In this document: positions 11,244 to 22,897 of the stretch, piece after piece
Numbering within the stretch: position 1 is the first letter of the stretch
How the letters are laid out: each line of letters begins with the position of its first letter
NCBI GenBank assembly: GCA_022925895.1
Contig: JAKSYS010000059.1
Coordinates: forward strand, 88,203 to 152,202
DNA length: 64,000 bases
Direction of reading: 5' to 3'
DNA from: Fragilaria crotonensis
Taxonomy: Eukaryota; Bacillariophyta; Fragilariophyceae; Fragilariales; Fragilariaceae
Notes under the pieces: generated by a model
Told to the model about the DNA's origin: nothing
Seen by the model: the letters and a program-made list of their open reading frames with translations, nothing else
Database searches by the model: none
Program-made: the position numbers and the translations under genes

Positions 11244-11872
11244 TTGCCCACCTGGCAGAAGTATAGTGGGTCTACCAGATATTGTTGCAAAGTCTGCCAT
11301 CTACAAGACGATGACAGCAGAATTGGTCACGGAGACCCTTTGGCGTGTCTTCAACAATGTACAAAATTGTTTGCCCTGCGCGACTGTCTCAGGACGAGCT
11401 GCTCGTTGAAGGCAACGCTTCACTGCCTGGTCTACATGCTCTTGGGACCACGGTCAGCCCCATCAGTGGCAGCCGTTGTGTCTCAAACAGGCTGCGCTGG
11501 CGGCGGCAATTGCGGTGGAAGTCACGGGAGTGGCGTTGCCACATCGACGATGTCAACGCTCACCGGTTTGGCAGCAGCGTCGCAAGTGGCGCCAGATGGT
11601 TGGAGGAATGTGAACCCGACTCCGATCCCGGATATTGTATCCATCATGACACCCCTCCGAGCTCAGGAGCCCGGAGTGGACATGTACACCATCATGCGGT
11701 CCCAAAACCTACTCATTTCCGATGTCGGCATTGGAGGCCGCGGGCAGCGCATGGACTTACATACTTTGGCGAGTGCGACAAGACGGGATGCACGTACTCC
11801 CACATCGCCGGAGCTGTGTCGGCTGGAAAAAGACGCCACGTGATCAAGACGATGACAAAAGCGGTCGCCTAA
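11244..11872 (+). pseudogene. gag-like fragment of the DIRS-like relic
   Basis: Two overlapping frames share the signal. The second frame ends with YFGECDKTGCTYSHIAG followed by a basic helix, resembling the C-x-C-x-H (CTYSH) zinc motif seen in gag proteins of these algal elements. The earlier part is Cys- and Gly-rich and shows no clear domain. It is called only because RT and recombinase follow on the same strand. Confidence 0.4.
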
Positions 11873-12689
11873 TGCCAGCAGCTGACGAGCAGGGGAAAGC
11901 ATGACTGCCGGAGGATTACGGACGAGACGCGTACTTAGTAGGGACAACAGTACATTGAATACAACAGTCGACTTTACATCCGTTAATTCCACCATTACCC
12001 AGCACGTCGTGTTTGTTCCCCCAAAGACTACACCCCCCCCCCCCCCCACCTACACGCAATGTAGACGCGAACTCCCGATCTGCCTGTGTTAATATCGGGC
12101 ACAGGGATGACAGCACCCCACCCAGCCAGTAGCTGAACTCGTGGCAGCCGGTGAGCGATCACGGGTAAGTTTCGCGTCGTCCGGCGTGCTCCAGAAGTCG
12201 GCCACGGCAGCGATCGGTGGACAGACCATCCAGCAATCTGCCAGCGCACCAGTGTCGCACTGGTACTGACCCAGTCACTACGGACGTAACCCGGCACTCG
12301 AGGCCAGTATGACGGCCGCCAGACATACCAACGGAGTTTTCGTCCGGCGTGCGAACACCCGCGGAAGATCCAGGTCGTCGCCCAAGTCGGATCCCTGAGC
12401 CACCCGGCGGACCACCCCACAAAATTGCACAAAGTAAGCTTAGAAAATGAATGAACCCGGAACCCTGGATGCGATTCCACCCATTTGTAGCAACATTGGT
12501 GAAGTGGTTTGATGGAGTACCAGTTGTTTGTAGTTGCCCTGGACCCCGGACCCCAGACCCCAGTAGCAATGATAACCGCAGTCGCGAGGGGTCCGCATAC
12601 AAGTGCACTTATGCCAGAGGCGCGCCAACTTGTAACAGAGGAACAATGAAACACCAAGATGCAGCAGGTTTCTCTGTGATGAGGATGCC

Positions 12690-13240
12690 ATGGTCAGACG
12701 TGCAAGCGTTGCAACCACAGCACCTCAAGGTATCCCCGCTTGCAGCAGTGATACCACAAGTAGGCCGTTGTGGCCGGTTGGTGTTGGATTTATCATTTGC
12801 TATGATTCAGGCCCCCACATCTGGAGGGAAACGCGCCCAACGAGCGGGTGGGACCACGGACCCCCTTGCACCGTCCGTGAACCATACGACAACTATGCTG
12901 TTGCCAGTGCATCCCGTTAAAGAAGTAAGCCGAGTCCTCGACCCATTACTCCGGTTTATGGCCGATGGCCGCGGTGTCGGCAGAGGAAGCAATCAGTTTT
13001 CCTAATATTGACCTGTCCGATGGCTTCTGGCATATCATCTTAGTTGCTGACAACTTAAAATGGAACTTTGCGTACGCATGGCCTGCTGGTGAGCGAGGTT
13101 GATGTCCCCGTGCAAGTCGTCATCTGGCATGCCCTTTAAATGGATAGGACAGAAAGCCCGGGTTACTTCTGCGCCGTAACCGAGACCTGGCGGGACATTA
13201 TGCAAGCATTCATTGATGCCAGGGCTGTATGCCGCCCGCA
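12690..13240 (+). pseudogene. reverse transcriptase fragment of the DIRS-like relic
   Basis: VSPLAAVIPQ followed by RLVLDLSFAM (about 12738-12810) matches the fingers region of this RT group. SVNHTT follows. In another frame, from about 12970, IDLSDGFWHI and WNFAYAW contain the first catalytic Asp region. Around 13140 MDRTESPGYFCAVTETWRD matches the block after the palm (canonical GWxESPxxFCAxTE). At least two frame changes and several stops separate the blocks, so it is non-functional. Confidence 0.6.
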
Positions 13241-13479
13241 CACCTTACTGCTTGATGACTTTATGACACCACAAACCCCTGCATGCCGCCAGACAAGTCC
13301 GGAGACGGCGATGCGCAAATGGCAAATGTCGGCCATGTATGTCAACGACTACTTTCTAGCTGCCGTGGAAGACCGGACCGGCACACTATTGCAACCCATC
13401 GGACGGGCGACCCTACACACCATTCACGGACTTTCCCGCCTCCGGCCTGCTCTGGCCACCTAGGCGGTAAGGACCCGAT

Positions 13480-13990
13480 CTCAGCTAAGAAGCTTGAGGC
13501 CGGCAATACCCAATGGGGCCACACCAAAGAACTCCTCGGCTTCATCTTCAACGGGAAGGTCCACACCGTGCACCTTACTCAGGGAAAAGCGGCAGAGATT
13601 GCCGACGACACCGCCAAACTCCTTAAGAGAAAAGAGTGGCACTTCACAGATATCAGTCAATCCTTGGAAAAATGCGTCACGTCACCAAAATACTGGTCGT
13701 GCCTGCGGCGATGGTGGTCTCTTTACCCTGCTCAACTGCACCCTGGGAGGTAACTCCAAGGTCATCTCGTTGAGTGCCCACGAGGAAGTTTGCGCTGCGA
13801 CAACAGTGGGTGGTCGCGGGAAATGGTCACCGCGGCCGAAGTTTCTGATAGCAACCCGACCAGAAAGCTGACTAACTCACACCTCGAGATGGCAGCAGTT
13901 GTCTTGCATTTAAGCGTTTTAGAAATTTTGTGCTGTCCCATAGGCACCACCACATCCACCACATTTTTGTCCATAGTGAATAAAAAATTA
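13480..13990 (+). pseudogene. RNase H-like fragment of the DIRS-like relic
   Basis: ISAKKLEAGNTQWGHTKELLGFIFNG, then a segment resembling the RT thumb/connection region, continues the RT. Downstream, in a different frame, LTNSHLEMAAVVLHLSVLEI (about 13870-13925) resembles the RNase H stretch containing a catalytic Asp/Glu (canonical NSDLELA). It is separated by frame changes. Confidence 0.5.
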
Positions 13991-15559
13991 AACATCAAGT
14001 TGACGGGCTGCAAGCGAAGCTCTGGTAGAAGACATTCGACCCGCACAGCCCACTATCAATTCCAAATAAATGACGGTAGACATATAAATGATACAATGAT
14101 ACCCAGGTATTTCACCCAGTCACCTCAGCCTGGAAACCAGCAAAATAGGAACGGATAGAGCGCATACCCGATATCACTGTCCTTGTAGCCCGAGGAGTCA
14201 CACTATCCATCACCATAGGTTCGTACATTGTAAGCCAATTCTGTAAATGCATGAGGCCTCTTTGTGCATGTGGTTCTTCAGGAAAAGCAGCAAAGACCTC
14301 TACAAGGCTTGGCTCAACCTGACGCCGTCGTCAATAAAGTTCGCTCAGCCTTTGTAAGAGCTGAGTGCGTTGTATAGCATGTTGTGAGGCTACATCCGTG
14401 CCATGTCCGTTAGAATTGCAGGTTTTCCACAGGTTATACCACTCTTCCCAGATTGTGCTAATGCTTTCTGCTGTCCATTGCGTACTTTGGATGAAGTGAG
14501 TTGACCATAGTTATCACCATAGTGGATGCCCTGAAGAATAGCCCAGCAGTCATTACAAGATCCTCTGCCATTGAAGACATGTTGCCAACAAATATTGGAA
14601 TGATATTCCATCATCTTAACTAGCTCGTCATCCTCGGTAGAAATTTCTAAAGGTGTTGTCGCCTGAGAAAACCAGTGAGAAATGCCGAGAAGAAGTACAC
14701 GTACACCATGGACCAGGTGTCAACAGCCCCGGACTTGCAAAAGGTGAACCTGGAAACGAGAGACTGACAGCATACCCATGGCCTCGGCTCGATACGATAT
14801 CAGTTTACTTTACCGACTGACGGGACCAGAAGAACAGTCTTGTTGCTCATCATCCATCCAAAGGTACAGTACCTGCATGACGCGGTTAAACCGAGCCATC
14901 GCATGCCGCGTAGAATGATCTCGACTGTAATTCCGTTGCAATGGTGAAGGGGTGAGACGATAGAGATACATCATTGAGGATTTCACGCTCCCATGTGTCA
15001 CGAAGTAAAAGGTGATGGTGGAAATCACTGTCCATAGTGATAATACTCCAAGTGGTATAGCAGGGGTGACTGAGATGGCAACCAAAACTGCGCAATCCGA
15101 TGCTCCAGACCGAGTCGTCCGAGGCTTGGCATTGGGTCAACATATGCCGGAAGCTGCCCTTGTGAGCATTAGCTAGTCACTTTGCGGGGACCAACAATGT
15201 ATTAGCCAATATCGCATCACGCCGCATTCCTACCATTGCTTGATGACTGTGAGTTCCTCACGCACTTTGATTCTGTGTTTCCCTTACAGAACAGATACTG
15301 GCATTGTGCCAGCCCGCTACCCGTGCTGCTTTTCAATGTGATTTTGACGCTGCGTGGGCAGCGCTTGACAATGCAATGGTGGACAGTGGACACTAAAGTC
15401 CAGGCCAGCACCAACTTGCGGTGGTGGAGACAATACTGCACTGAGTGTGGAGTTGATCTTTCTTGGCTCTGAGACATTGCCCCGCCCACCCGACTCCAAT
15501 TACTGTTTGGGCTTTGCCGCTCAGACTTGAACTGAAAAATTTGGGAACAGAAGGCAAGA

Positions 15560-16285
15560 CTTCCCAATCTTTTGAAAAAACCATTCTTCACGTGGCACCA
15601 CAAGCCTTCATGCTGGAGGGATACCCTGACCCCCAATGTCCATCTGGATCCAGCGGAACCGACCTGGCTGTGCCCGTTACCCATCTAATTAAAACCTATA
15701 AAGACCGAGATCTAGTCCCCCGTCCGCAAGTTGCCCTTCCCATTGGTGCCATCCAAATGGCCGCCACCGCCAGCTGCCACCCCCGGGAGCAGACAACTAC
15801 CTACCTAATCATCATGGCGTTTAATTTTCTCCTCCTGTGGATTGGTGAATATAAACTACTACCCCCAACTCACGTCACCACCCGCACTAGAAGTTTCAAG
15901 GCCAGCAGACAATATAACCGCCCACCAGCAAGTCAGCCACCCTTGCAGCGACCACATCTGTGATGCTGGTGATGGACAATCAAAAGAACGGGCACTGCGG
16001 CAACACCATCCATCAGGAAGCATGCGACTCGGATTCTTGCCCAGTCTGCTCAGTCGCGGCTCTTGTGAGTGCCGGTGTCTACCCCACTGAGTTTTGTACA
16101 ACCAGACATGCATCTGCAGTCTGCAGCCTGACCATATTGTCCATGCTGTCCGGCGGGGAGTCCGATTAGCTCAGCTCGAGGCAAGCGGCTACCAGTTAAC
16201 CCGGATTGGCACACACTCGCTGTGCGCCTCGGGTTCCATGGCCTTGTGGTTATCCAATCATGGCCCGGAAGCAATTATGTAACTG
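15560..16285 (+). pseudogene. tyrosine recombinase fragment
   Basis: Several blocks match the tyrosine recombinases of algal DIRS/Crypton-like elements: RDLVPRPQVALPIGAIQMA (about 15704-15760), YLIIMAFNFLLLWIGEY (core helix with the position of the first catalytic Arg, canonical FLLRVGEY; here Arg is replaced by Trp), LVMDNQKNG...GNTIHQEAC (about 15960-16025), and LTRIGTHSLCASGSMAL (about 16195-16250; canonical HSLRASGAMAL, so the second Arg is replaced by Cys). Loss of both Arg residues and the frame changes indicate inactivity. Confidence 0.6.
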
Positions 16286-16289
16286 GGAC

Positions 16290-18110
16290 GCTGGTGGTGC
16301 ACCCAAACATTCCTTACCTGTATCCACTCCCAAATTGCTGCCCTCACCACAGGCACCTCTTATAAGATAAGGCATTCCGTCAACTTCCACAATGTAGGCA
16401 GGAAAAATTCTTGCCCTAGGCAGGACTGTACAATCGAACAACATCGGACCCTGCTTTAGTTCCTCATTGCTTGCAGTAAGTGCAATTCCCTCTCCAGGTT
16501 TCTTCAGGTTCCCTTGTTGGTGGCCATCCGGTGGTGCCCGAATTTATCCGAACTCTTTGATCGGCGGGACCGCAGTGCTCCGGAACCTGTGCACTTGAAG
16601 TTTTGTCAAGGGACCCCTCTCAGTGGGGTTGTTGGGTGTGTTCTTGGCACTGATTACAAGACCAAATTAGCTGGCACAAATACGACACCACAAAGCAAAT
16701 GGCATCAAGTGGGGGATGCTGATCCGGGGGAGGGAATAAACCCAAAGAAGCTAGCATTCTGTGGAAATTCCTATTCCTATAGATTCCTTTCTATGGCCAA
16801 CAATTTGCTATTGTGGTAGGACTGTAGTTGCTAGCACTGGTGCCACGCGACCACTAGCTAGTGATGACGAAGGATTCTAGTGGAGAAATGACATACTGTA
16901 CACTAGGGGGAGTTACTCCCCCAGGATATTTGAAGACCGAGCGCACAGCCCCCTATCTCAGGTAGGTTTAGCATGCACCACAGTTGACGAAAAGACACAC
17001 CCTACCGATTACCAGCTACTGATGACGCCGCCATTTGAAGCCATTTGAACTGCTTAGCAGTTGAGCGTAGAATGTCTTCTTGCCTCTAAGTCAGATAGTC
17101 AATCTCTGCAGCTGTTTTTAGCTCGTCAGAGCAGAGAGAAAACTCCACCAAAAAACTTCATATTTTGTACGACTATTCGCGAGAGATGCGAATCGACAGG
17201 AAAAGGGATATCCACCCCCCCCCCACTTGTGCGACTAGCTAGCACACCCCCCACTCCCCGGGGGATGATCTGGGGGAAGAAACATTCCTTTCTACGGCCA
17301 ATATGCTATTGTGGTAGTACTGTAGTTGCTAGCAATGGTGCAACACGACCACTTTCTTGATGACGAAGGATTCTACTGGAGGAAATTACTCCCCCAGGAG
17401 ATTCGAAGACCGAGCGCAGCCCCCTATCTCTGATAGGTACATCATACGCCACGAAGAAACTCCGCCATGCCGTTTTCCATTCAACCGAAACGTCACGTCC
17501 CATTCAAATAGAGCTAAATGAGAGGTTTTTGTGATTCAATAACATCATAAACAGGAAGATGAGTTTGAATGTTCATTTTTTAGTTTTTCCAGACAAAATA
17601 GGTACGAAATCTGGGAAGATAAGCTCGATTTTGGAAATTTCATGACAATTCCCGTCGCTTAAGTATCGCAATTTACGGTAATATAGTAAAGTAGCTGTGG
17701 GTGCCTGGTACATAATCTCAGCTTTTTACACACTATTTGTACCGGTTCCACAGTACTAAATCACTTCACCCTGAAGCCGGAAGACGGAACTGCTTGCCTT
17801 TCCCTCTCTAGATTTTATGTTGTTGGGAACAAGCGATGTCTTGATGCTGAAAGTTGACATATACCCGTACAGTACGACAGTGCTGTGGTACATGGTAGAG
17901 TAGATGTCAACCGTGTCAAAACCTCTTCATGCATACGTGCATCCTCGGCTGGTAGGTGAGTGGTAGGCACAAGTACAAGTAGTGTCTACATTCTACATAG
18001 TACTCATCGTCCTCGTTCTCGACTACCAGGTACTGGTACCGTACGACTGGTATCATACCCCGTATAATTTAAGCCCAAGTTCATTATTGCCCTCCGCGCA
18101 AAGAGCAAGA
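16290..18110. other. intergenic with a diverged direct duplication
   Basis: No gene seen. A block at about 16780-16975 (CTATGGCCAACAATTTGCTA ... CCCCCTATCTCAGGTAGG) recurs in direct orientation at about 17284-17455, with the 3' half best conserved (ACTCCCCCAGGA, GAAGACCGAGCGCA, CCCCCTATCTC). The distance between copies is about 500 bp. Poly-C runs occur at 17211-17224. The sequence just upstream of 18415 should contain the nitrate transporter promoter, but I see no recognisable element. Confidence 0.5.
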
Positions 18111-18414
18111 AGTTTCAACCAATATGTCTGGAAGGTCCGCTAAAGAACGGTTTTTATATCAAAGGAAACTGGCTAAAAATCTCGATTGCCGGACCTTGCT
18201 GATCGCCTCTATGATTTTTTGTGTGGAACGGGATCAGGCCCACAAACTCCTTCCTATCTACTTATCAGAATCAAAGAAAAGGTCGACACAGACACCTATC
18301 TCTTTTGTTGGCTCTCCCGCAACCTTATCGCACAACATACGATTTTCCCTATCGAGAAGCTTCCAGACTTGATATCACACCCTCTATCTAAACTACCAAG
18401 TACAAACGAGCATC

Positions 18415-20033
18415 ATGAGCGAAATTGATAGCGGAGCTGTAAGTCTGATGTTGAATAGTCGTCTCCTTCCATGTCGTATATCATTGTTGATTCTTTGTTC
18501 AAACATCATTTCTGATTATCTTTGATCCTCGCGTACAGCCCAAGGAGATGAAGAAATACCAGACCTATTACATTAATGTCGATCCCGACCAAGATGACAA
18601 AGCCACTGAACTCAAGCTGTGCAGCTTTGCCCGGCCACACATGAGAGCCTTCCACTGCGCATGGTGGGCTTTCTTCATCGCTTTCTGTATTTGGTTCGCC
18701 ATTGCCCCTCTGCTCACAGAAGTAAAGACATCACTCAATCTCACCAAGGAAGAAATCTGGACTTCGAACATTATCGGCGTTGGAGGTACTATCTTCATGC
18801 GTTTTATCCTGGGACCTGGGTGCGATAAATTTGGAGCACGTATTCTCTTCGCCGCCCTCCTGTGTACGGCATCTATTCCAACTGCCTGCACCGGTCTCGT
18901 CAACAGTGCTGCGGGACTTTACGTCCTTCGTCTATTCATTGGTATTGCTGGAGGTACCTTCGTCACCACTCAGTTCTGGTGAGTGTAGGGATTTCCTCTT
19001 CAAGCGTTGTTGCCATGTTCTTGTTCTGTTCTAACCGCTCCACTCGTTGGATCGTTTTTCTAGGACCTCACGCATGTTTACCAAGGAGGTTGTCGGTACT
19101 GCCAATGCTCTTGCCGCAGGCTGGGGAAATCTTGGAGCCGGAGCTATTTCGCTTATTATGGGAGCAGGAATCTTTCCTCTTTTTAAGCTCTTTTTCAACG
19201 GTAATGCGGACTTGGCCTGGCGTTGGGCGTCCGTTGTTCCCGCCGTTGTTGGTTTCGCAACTGGAGTAATCATTTACTTCATATCCGATGATGCGCCTAA
19301 AGGAAACTACGCCGAGATGAAGAAGCATGGAATTATGCCTGAAATCTCTGCAGCTGTCTCATTCCGCTCCGGAGCTGTCAATATCAACACATGGATTCTG
19401 TTTATCCAATATGCTGCTTGCTTCGGAGTCGAGTTGACGATGAACAACGCTGCGGCCCTGTACTTCAAGGAACAATTTAGTCTGACCACTGAATCCGCTG
19501 CTGCCATTGCTTCCATCTTCGGCTGGATGAATCTGTTTGCACGTGGTCTTGGAGGGTACATTTGCGACAAGAGCAACCAATACATGGGCATGAAGGGTCG
19601 CATCATCAGTAACTCTGCGTTCCTTTTCTTTGAGGGTCTGTTTGTGCTTGTCTTTGCCAACAGTACCAGTCTTGCCTCCGCTATTGTTGTCATGGTTTTC
19701 TTCTCGTTGTTTGTGCAAGCCGCCGAGGGATCAACCTTTGGCATCGTCCCTTACATTAACCCTGCAGCTACCGGATCAGTTTCGGGTATCGTTGGTGCGG
19801 GAGGAAATGTCGGTGCGGTTCTCTTTGGACTTTGCTTTCGACAGATGGACTACAAGTCTGCCTTTTACGTTGTCGGCGGCTGTGTCTTGGCATCTTCGCT
19901 CATGGGTCTCTTTATTGTCATCAAGGGCCAGTCCTCGTTCATTTGCGGTGGCACCGACTCCGTGGACGAGAAGGACCCTTCAACTACACTTGCCGTGCCT
20001 GAAGTTGACGACAATGACCAAGATAACGAGTGA
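18415..20033 (+). CDS. NRT2: high-affinity nitrate/nitrite transporter (NRT2, MFS/NNP family), 3 exons
   Basis: Imports nitrate (or nitrite) across the plasma membrane with protons; the family is MFS, NNP subgroup. Exons: 18415-18438, 18539-18978, 19064-20033, giving 477 residues. Introns begin GTAAGT and GTGAGT and end CAG and TAG. Exon 1 encodes only MSEIDSGA. Both NNP signatures are present: AAGWGNLGAG (early in exon 3) and SGIVGAGGNVGAVLFG (near the end of exon 3). Repeated hydrophobic segments fit 12 membrane helices; the WWAFFIAFCIWFAIAPL segment matches helix 1 of the family. The cytoplasmic C-terminus is acidic. The reading is intact and the length is usual for algae. Nitrate-transporter expression in diatoms is nitrogen-regulated, but no regulatory element is visible here. 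Confidence 0.95.
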
Positions 20034-21412
20034 TGCTGAGGCCTAAGTGAATCTCGCACGCTTCGCTTTCATTTTTGCCGAATCCAAACAGCCCGTCTCT
20101 GCTTGAGACTGGGAATACAGAAGTTTTGCTCAGACCATCATGACCTTGCGTATGAAGACATGGTGTTCATCAGTCTGCATTCCCTTTATTCTATGTTAAT
20201 CACATCATGATACTTTTTCCCACATCACCACTTCTGTGTTTTGCCACGTACAACTAAGTTAGCTACCTCTACATTGATTTCTTCTTGTAGTCCTCCAACT
20301 CACGTGTTAGTTGCCGTTCGAGAATGACTGTCGCGACTCCCGCGCTCCAGAATGTAGATATTGAATTACCACCAATTTCAGAAAGGTTATGGTAACGATG
20401 TGAGGAATCAGAAATCGTAGGTTTATTTAGCAAATCAGAAACGTGTGATTAAGGGATTATGCTACCTGAACTTGGTGCTACTTGTTTCAGAGGCGTATCG
20501 GAGTGGGGCTTCTACCTTCCAATTTGGGAGCTTATCTGCGATTGTCGACAGGGTTCCAATTCTAAATCGAAGCGATCTTTTCGATCGTCAGCAGGCTGAT
20601 GACGCCCATTCGTGTGCAGAAAGTTGTTCATTGCAGTCACATTCACAACAACAACGCTGCCAGTTCCGGCTAATGACGTATCATCACAACTGTTAGAACG
20701 AAGTCTCACCCTGACGAGCTTGATCTTCACGGTGGCGCGCACCTTGCCAGAGCCAGCCTGAATTTCAACTGTCGTGGCGACGAAGCGCAGAACCGGGAAT
20801 CTAGTGGCTTTTCGCCGACAACGAAGTTTACGGGTCCCCTCAGTAGACATGCGAGCGCGAGTCAGACCCACATTGTATGGACAACGTGCCTCAGGGCTTA
20901 TTGCACATGCAACGATTGTGACGGTGGGAATCACGACCATTCTTGAAGAAAGGCGGCTTGTCCTCCAAGGTAAGATTCCCCTTGAATTCCAATGTGAGTT
21001 GCTTTCCCACCCAACCAACCCTAAGGAAAGCATCCCACCCCCTTTCATTTTGTGTTTCTATCTATCATTTGAAAGCGTCCTCCCACGCCGTACCTGTGCA
21101 GTTCGAGCCAAATCATGTTTCGATTTCCACCACACCAACGACGGTTCGCTCTCCCGATCCTCTTCGTCAATGGCTACCAAGGGGACATGCCGCCTAATGC
21201 TACGAAGATGAAACGAGAAGGATTGACGTGGCTGACGAACGCGTGCAGAGGTCTCCACCATCTTTTCTTTTTCCCGCAATCGTAAGTCCTTTGAGGAATG
21301 TGAGGCGCCACCACGAGTGCAACTGACAACCACTTCGTGGAACGTAGAAGGTCAAAATACAAAGAAAGCATGCGCAAGAGGAACATTCTCAATAAGCGTC
21401 CGCTAGGTCCTC
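20034..21412. other. intergenic between two convergent genes, no gene supported
   Basis: The nitrate transporter (plus) and the G-patch gene (minus) converge on this 1.4-kb stretch. ORFs of 80-178 codons occur on both strands, but none shows a recognisable domain, start context or amino-acid composition typical of a protein. Confidence 0.45.
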
Positions 21413-22111
21413 TCATTCGTCACCTTTGGACCGCTTTGTTTTCGCCTTCTTCGACGCCTTCGTTTCTTTTTTGTCCTTCTTGCTACTTTTCGACATGGTT
21501 TCCATTTCGACATCCTTCGTGCGCTTCCCTTTCTTCTTCTTTGATAAATCCTCCGATACGTCATCAACAAACTTACGTTTCTTTTTCTTCTCTTTTTCCA
21601 CCTTCAGAACAATCTTGGCCTGTCCTTGGCCATTCCATTCAACCTTGCTCCTGGCCTCGTCCTCCTCCTCTTTTGACATCGATTCGGCTCGAGCCCACTT
21701 TCCCGTCTGCTTGCGTTGTGCCCTCATACCGAAACGCGCTCCACCCGTCGCTGTGAACAATTCCTCATCTGTGTACTCCTTCACTGCAACTGTTGCATTC
21801 TTCTTGCCACCATTGAGTTTCGCAAATACATTGCCCATACTCTCGCTCCACCATTGCGATTGCTGCTCTAATTCTGGTTTGACATGGCCGATGCCCACAT
21901 CATCTTCCCGCTTCTTCACCTTGATATGTGTCGCCATTCCCTGAAGATTCTTTCCTAGACCGCGTCCTGCTTTCCAACCCATCTTGGCGAGCTGCTTCGC
22001 TGCAAAGCCGTCCGTGTTGTTGGCCAAGGGATCTGAGACTGCAGCTTCATTGAGTGCGGAGCCTAGTTTGGAGCGCAATTTCGAACCCGACAATTCATGG
22101 ACGTACGCCAT
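21413..22111 (-). CDS. G-patch domain protein, GPATCH4/PINX1-like, probably nucleolar
   Basis: 232 residues starting at MAYVHELSG (ATG 22109-22111); the frame is open 15 codons further, but that leader is not family-like. The G-patch is at residues 33-77: DGFAAKQLAKMGWKAGRGLG, then KNLQGMATHIKVKKREDDVG. After it, WWSESMGNVFAKLNGG and a region ending in FGMRAQRKQTGKWARAE match GPATCH4-type proteins. The C-terminal 80 residues are a Lys-rich tail (KKKKRK, KKKKGKR, KAKTKRSK) that should act as nucleolar targeting and RNA-binding sequence. G-patch proteins commonly activate DEAH-box helicases in ribosome biogenesis or splicing; that role is inferred from the family. Single exon. A GPATCH4-like assignment is favoured over PINX1. 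Confidence 0.85.
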   Translation of the reverse strand: MAYVHELSGSKLRSKLGSALNEAAVSDPLANNTDGFAAKQLAKMGWKAGRGLGKNLQGMATHIKVKKREDDVGIGHVKPELEQQSQWWSESMGNVFAKLNGGKKNATVAVKEYTDEELFTATGGARFGMRAQRKQTGKWARAESMSKEEEDEARSKVEWNGQGQAKIVLKVEKEKKKKRKFVDDVSEDLSKKKKGKRTKDVEMETMSKSSKKDKKETKASKKAKTKRSKGDE

Positions 22112-22897
22112 TTTTCTAACAATCGTTGTGTAAGTGTATTGTAAGACGGTAGACACAGAGAGTCAAAAAGGCACGACAATGAGACAATCGATCCAATGGT
22201 GGTGAATGTGCAATGACGTTGAAAAATCTGCGGGGAGTCGAGTAAAACATGGGAATGGAAAAATCGGTTCCTTTGCGAAACACGTAGGATGAATGGCTCT
22301 GATGAGCTTTGATAAGGGCGCAACTCATAACCTTTCATAATTCGTACCTCACCGGTTAAATTGCCTGTAATCTTTGTCTCCACTACAAATCTCCACACCA
22401 ACTCCATACAATTCTACAAGAAAAGTACTCCTTACCATAGAATAAGTGAGCACGTGTCTAGTTCTGCGCGCAGGCGTAGTTATCACCACAAGAATTACTG
22501 AACGGAAAGTGTGCAGGAGGAGATACGTAAATGTTCGGCACATAGTGGAGAGTCTGTAACACACGGTTAAAATGGCACGCGCTTGTGAGCGTTTCGGGTA
22601 CAGTATGATGAGTGTCACGCTATGCTCCCTGGTAGTATCATACATACATACTACATACAGTACTTGCGGTAGTAGCAGCAGACAAGCACGCAAAATGCGA
22701 CCGCGATCCATTGCCTTCCAACTTCCAACGTCGAATTCTGGATCCAATCTTTTGAAGTCTGTTCGTAATTGCTTTGCTCCCAAATCAACCGGTAGATCGT
22801 ACGTGTAGATTTAGCCTTGCCGGCAGATTGAATTGCTATCAAGTACTTTTGTCGCGCTTTACTCCTTTCTCCCACCTTACCTTCCTGTTGTAGAATT
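22112..22897. other. shared divergent promoter region
   Basis: Between the start codons of the minus-strand G-patch gene and the plus-strand SET gene (786 bp). No gene. The region presumably carries both promoters, but no TATA box or initiator could be assigned. Confidence 0.45.

Larger units (their letters stand above)
11240..16285 (+). mobile_element. relic of a DIRS-like (tyrosine recombinase) retroelement
   Basis: Degenerate but ordered homology on the plus strand: a gag-like CCCH domain (about 11740-11870), an RT of the diatom SPxAAxP...LDLSF type (about 12690-13240), RNase H (about 13480-13990) and a tyrosine recombinase (about 15560-16285). RT plus RNase H followed by a tyrosine recombinase instead of an integrase defines DIRS-type elements. 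All parts carry stops and frame changes. The ends are not identified. The stretch between RNase H and recombinase (13990-15560) has minus-strand ORFs that I do not recognise and may hold another insertion. Confidence 0.6.

Noticed and set aside
12028-12657. 209-codon minus-strand ORF
   Set aside because: Trp/Arg-rich, ends in a poly-G run from the poly-C tract at 12033-12047, no domain; lies in the middle of the DIRS-like relic.
20512-21048. 178-codon minus-strand ORF between nitrate transporter and G-patch genes
   Set aside because: No domain, composition not protein-like, overlapped by an equally long ORF on the other strand.
21426-21944. 172-codon plus-strand ORF rich in Phe
   Set aside because: Antisense of the Lys-rich tail of the G-patch gene.
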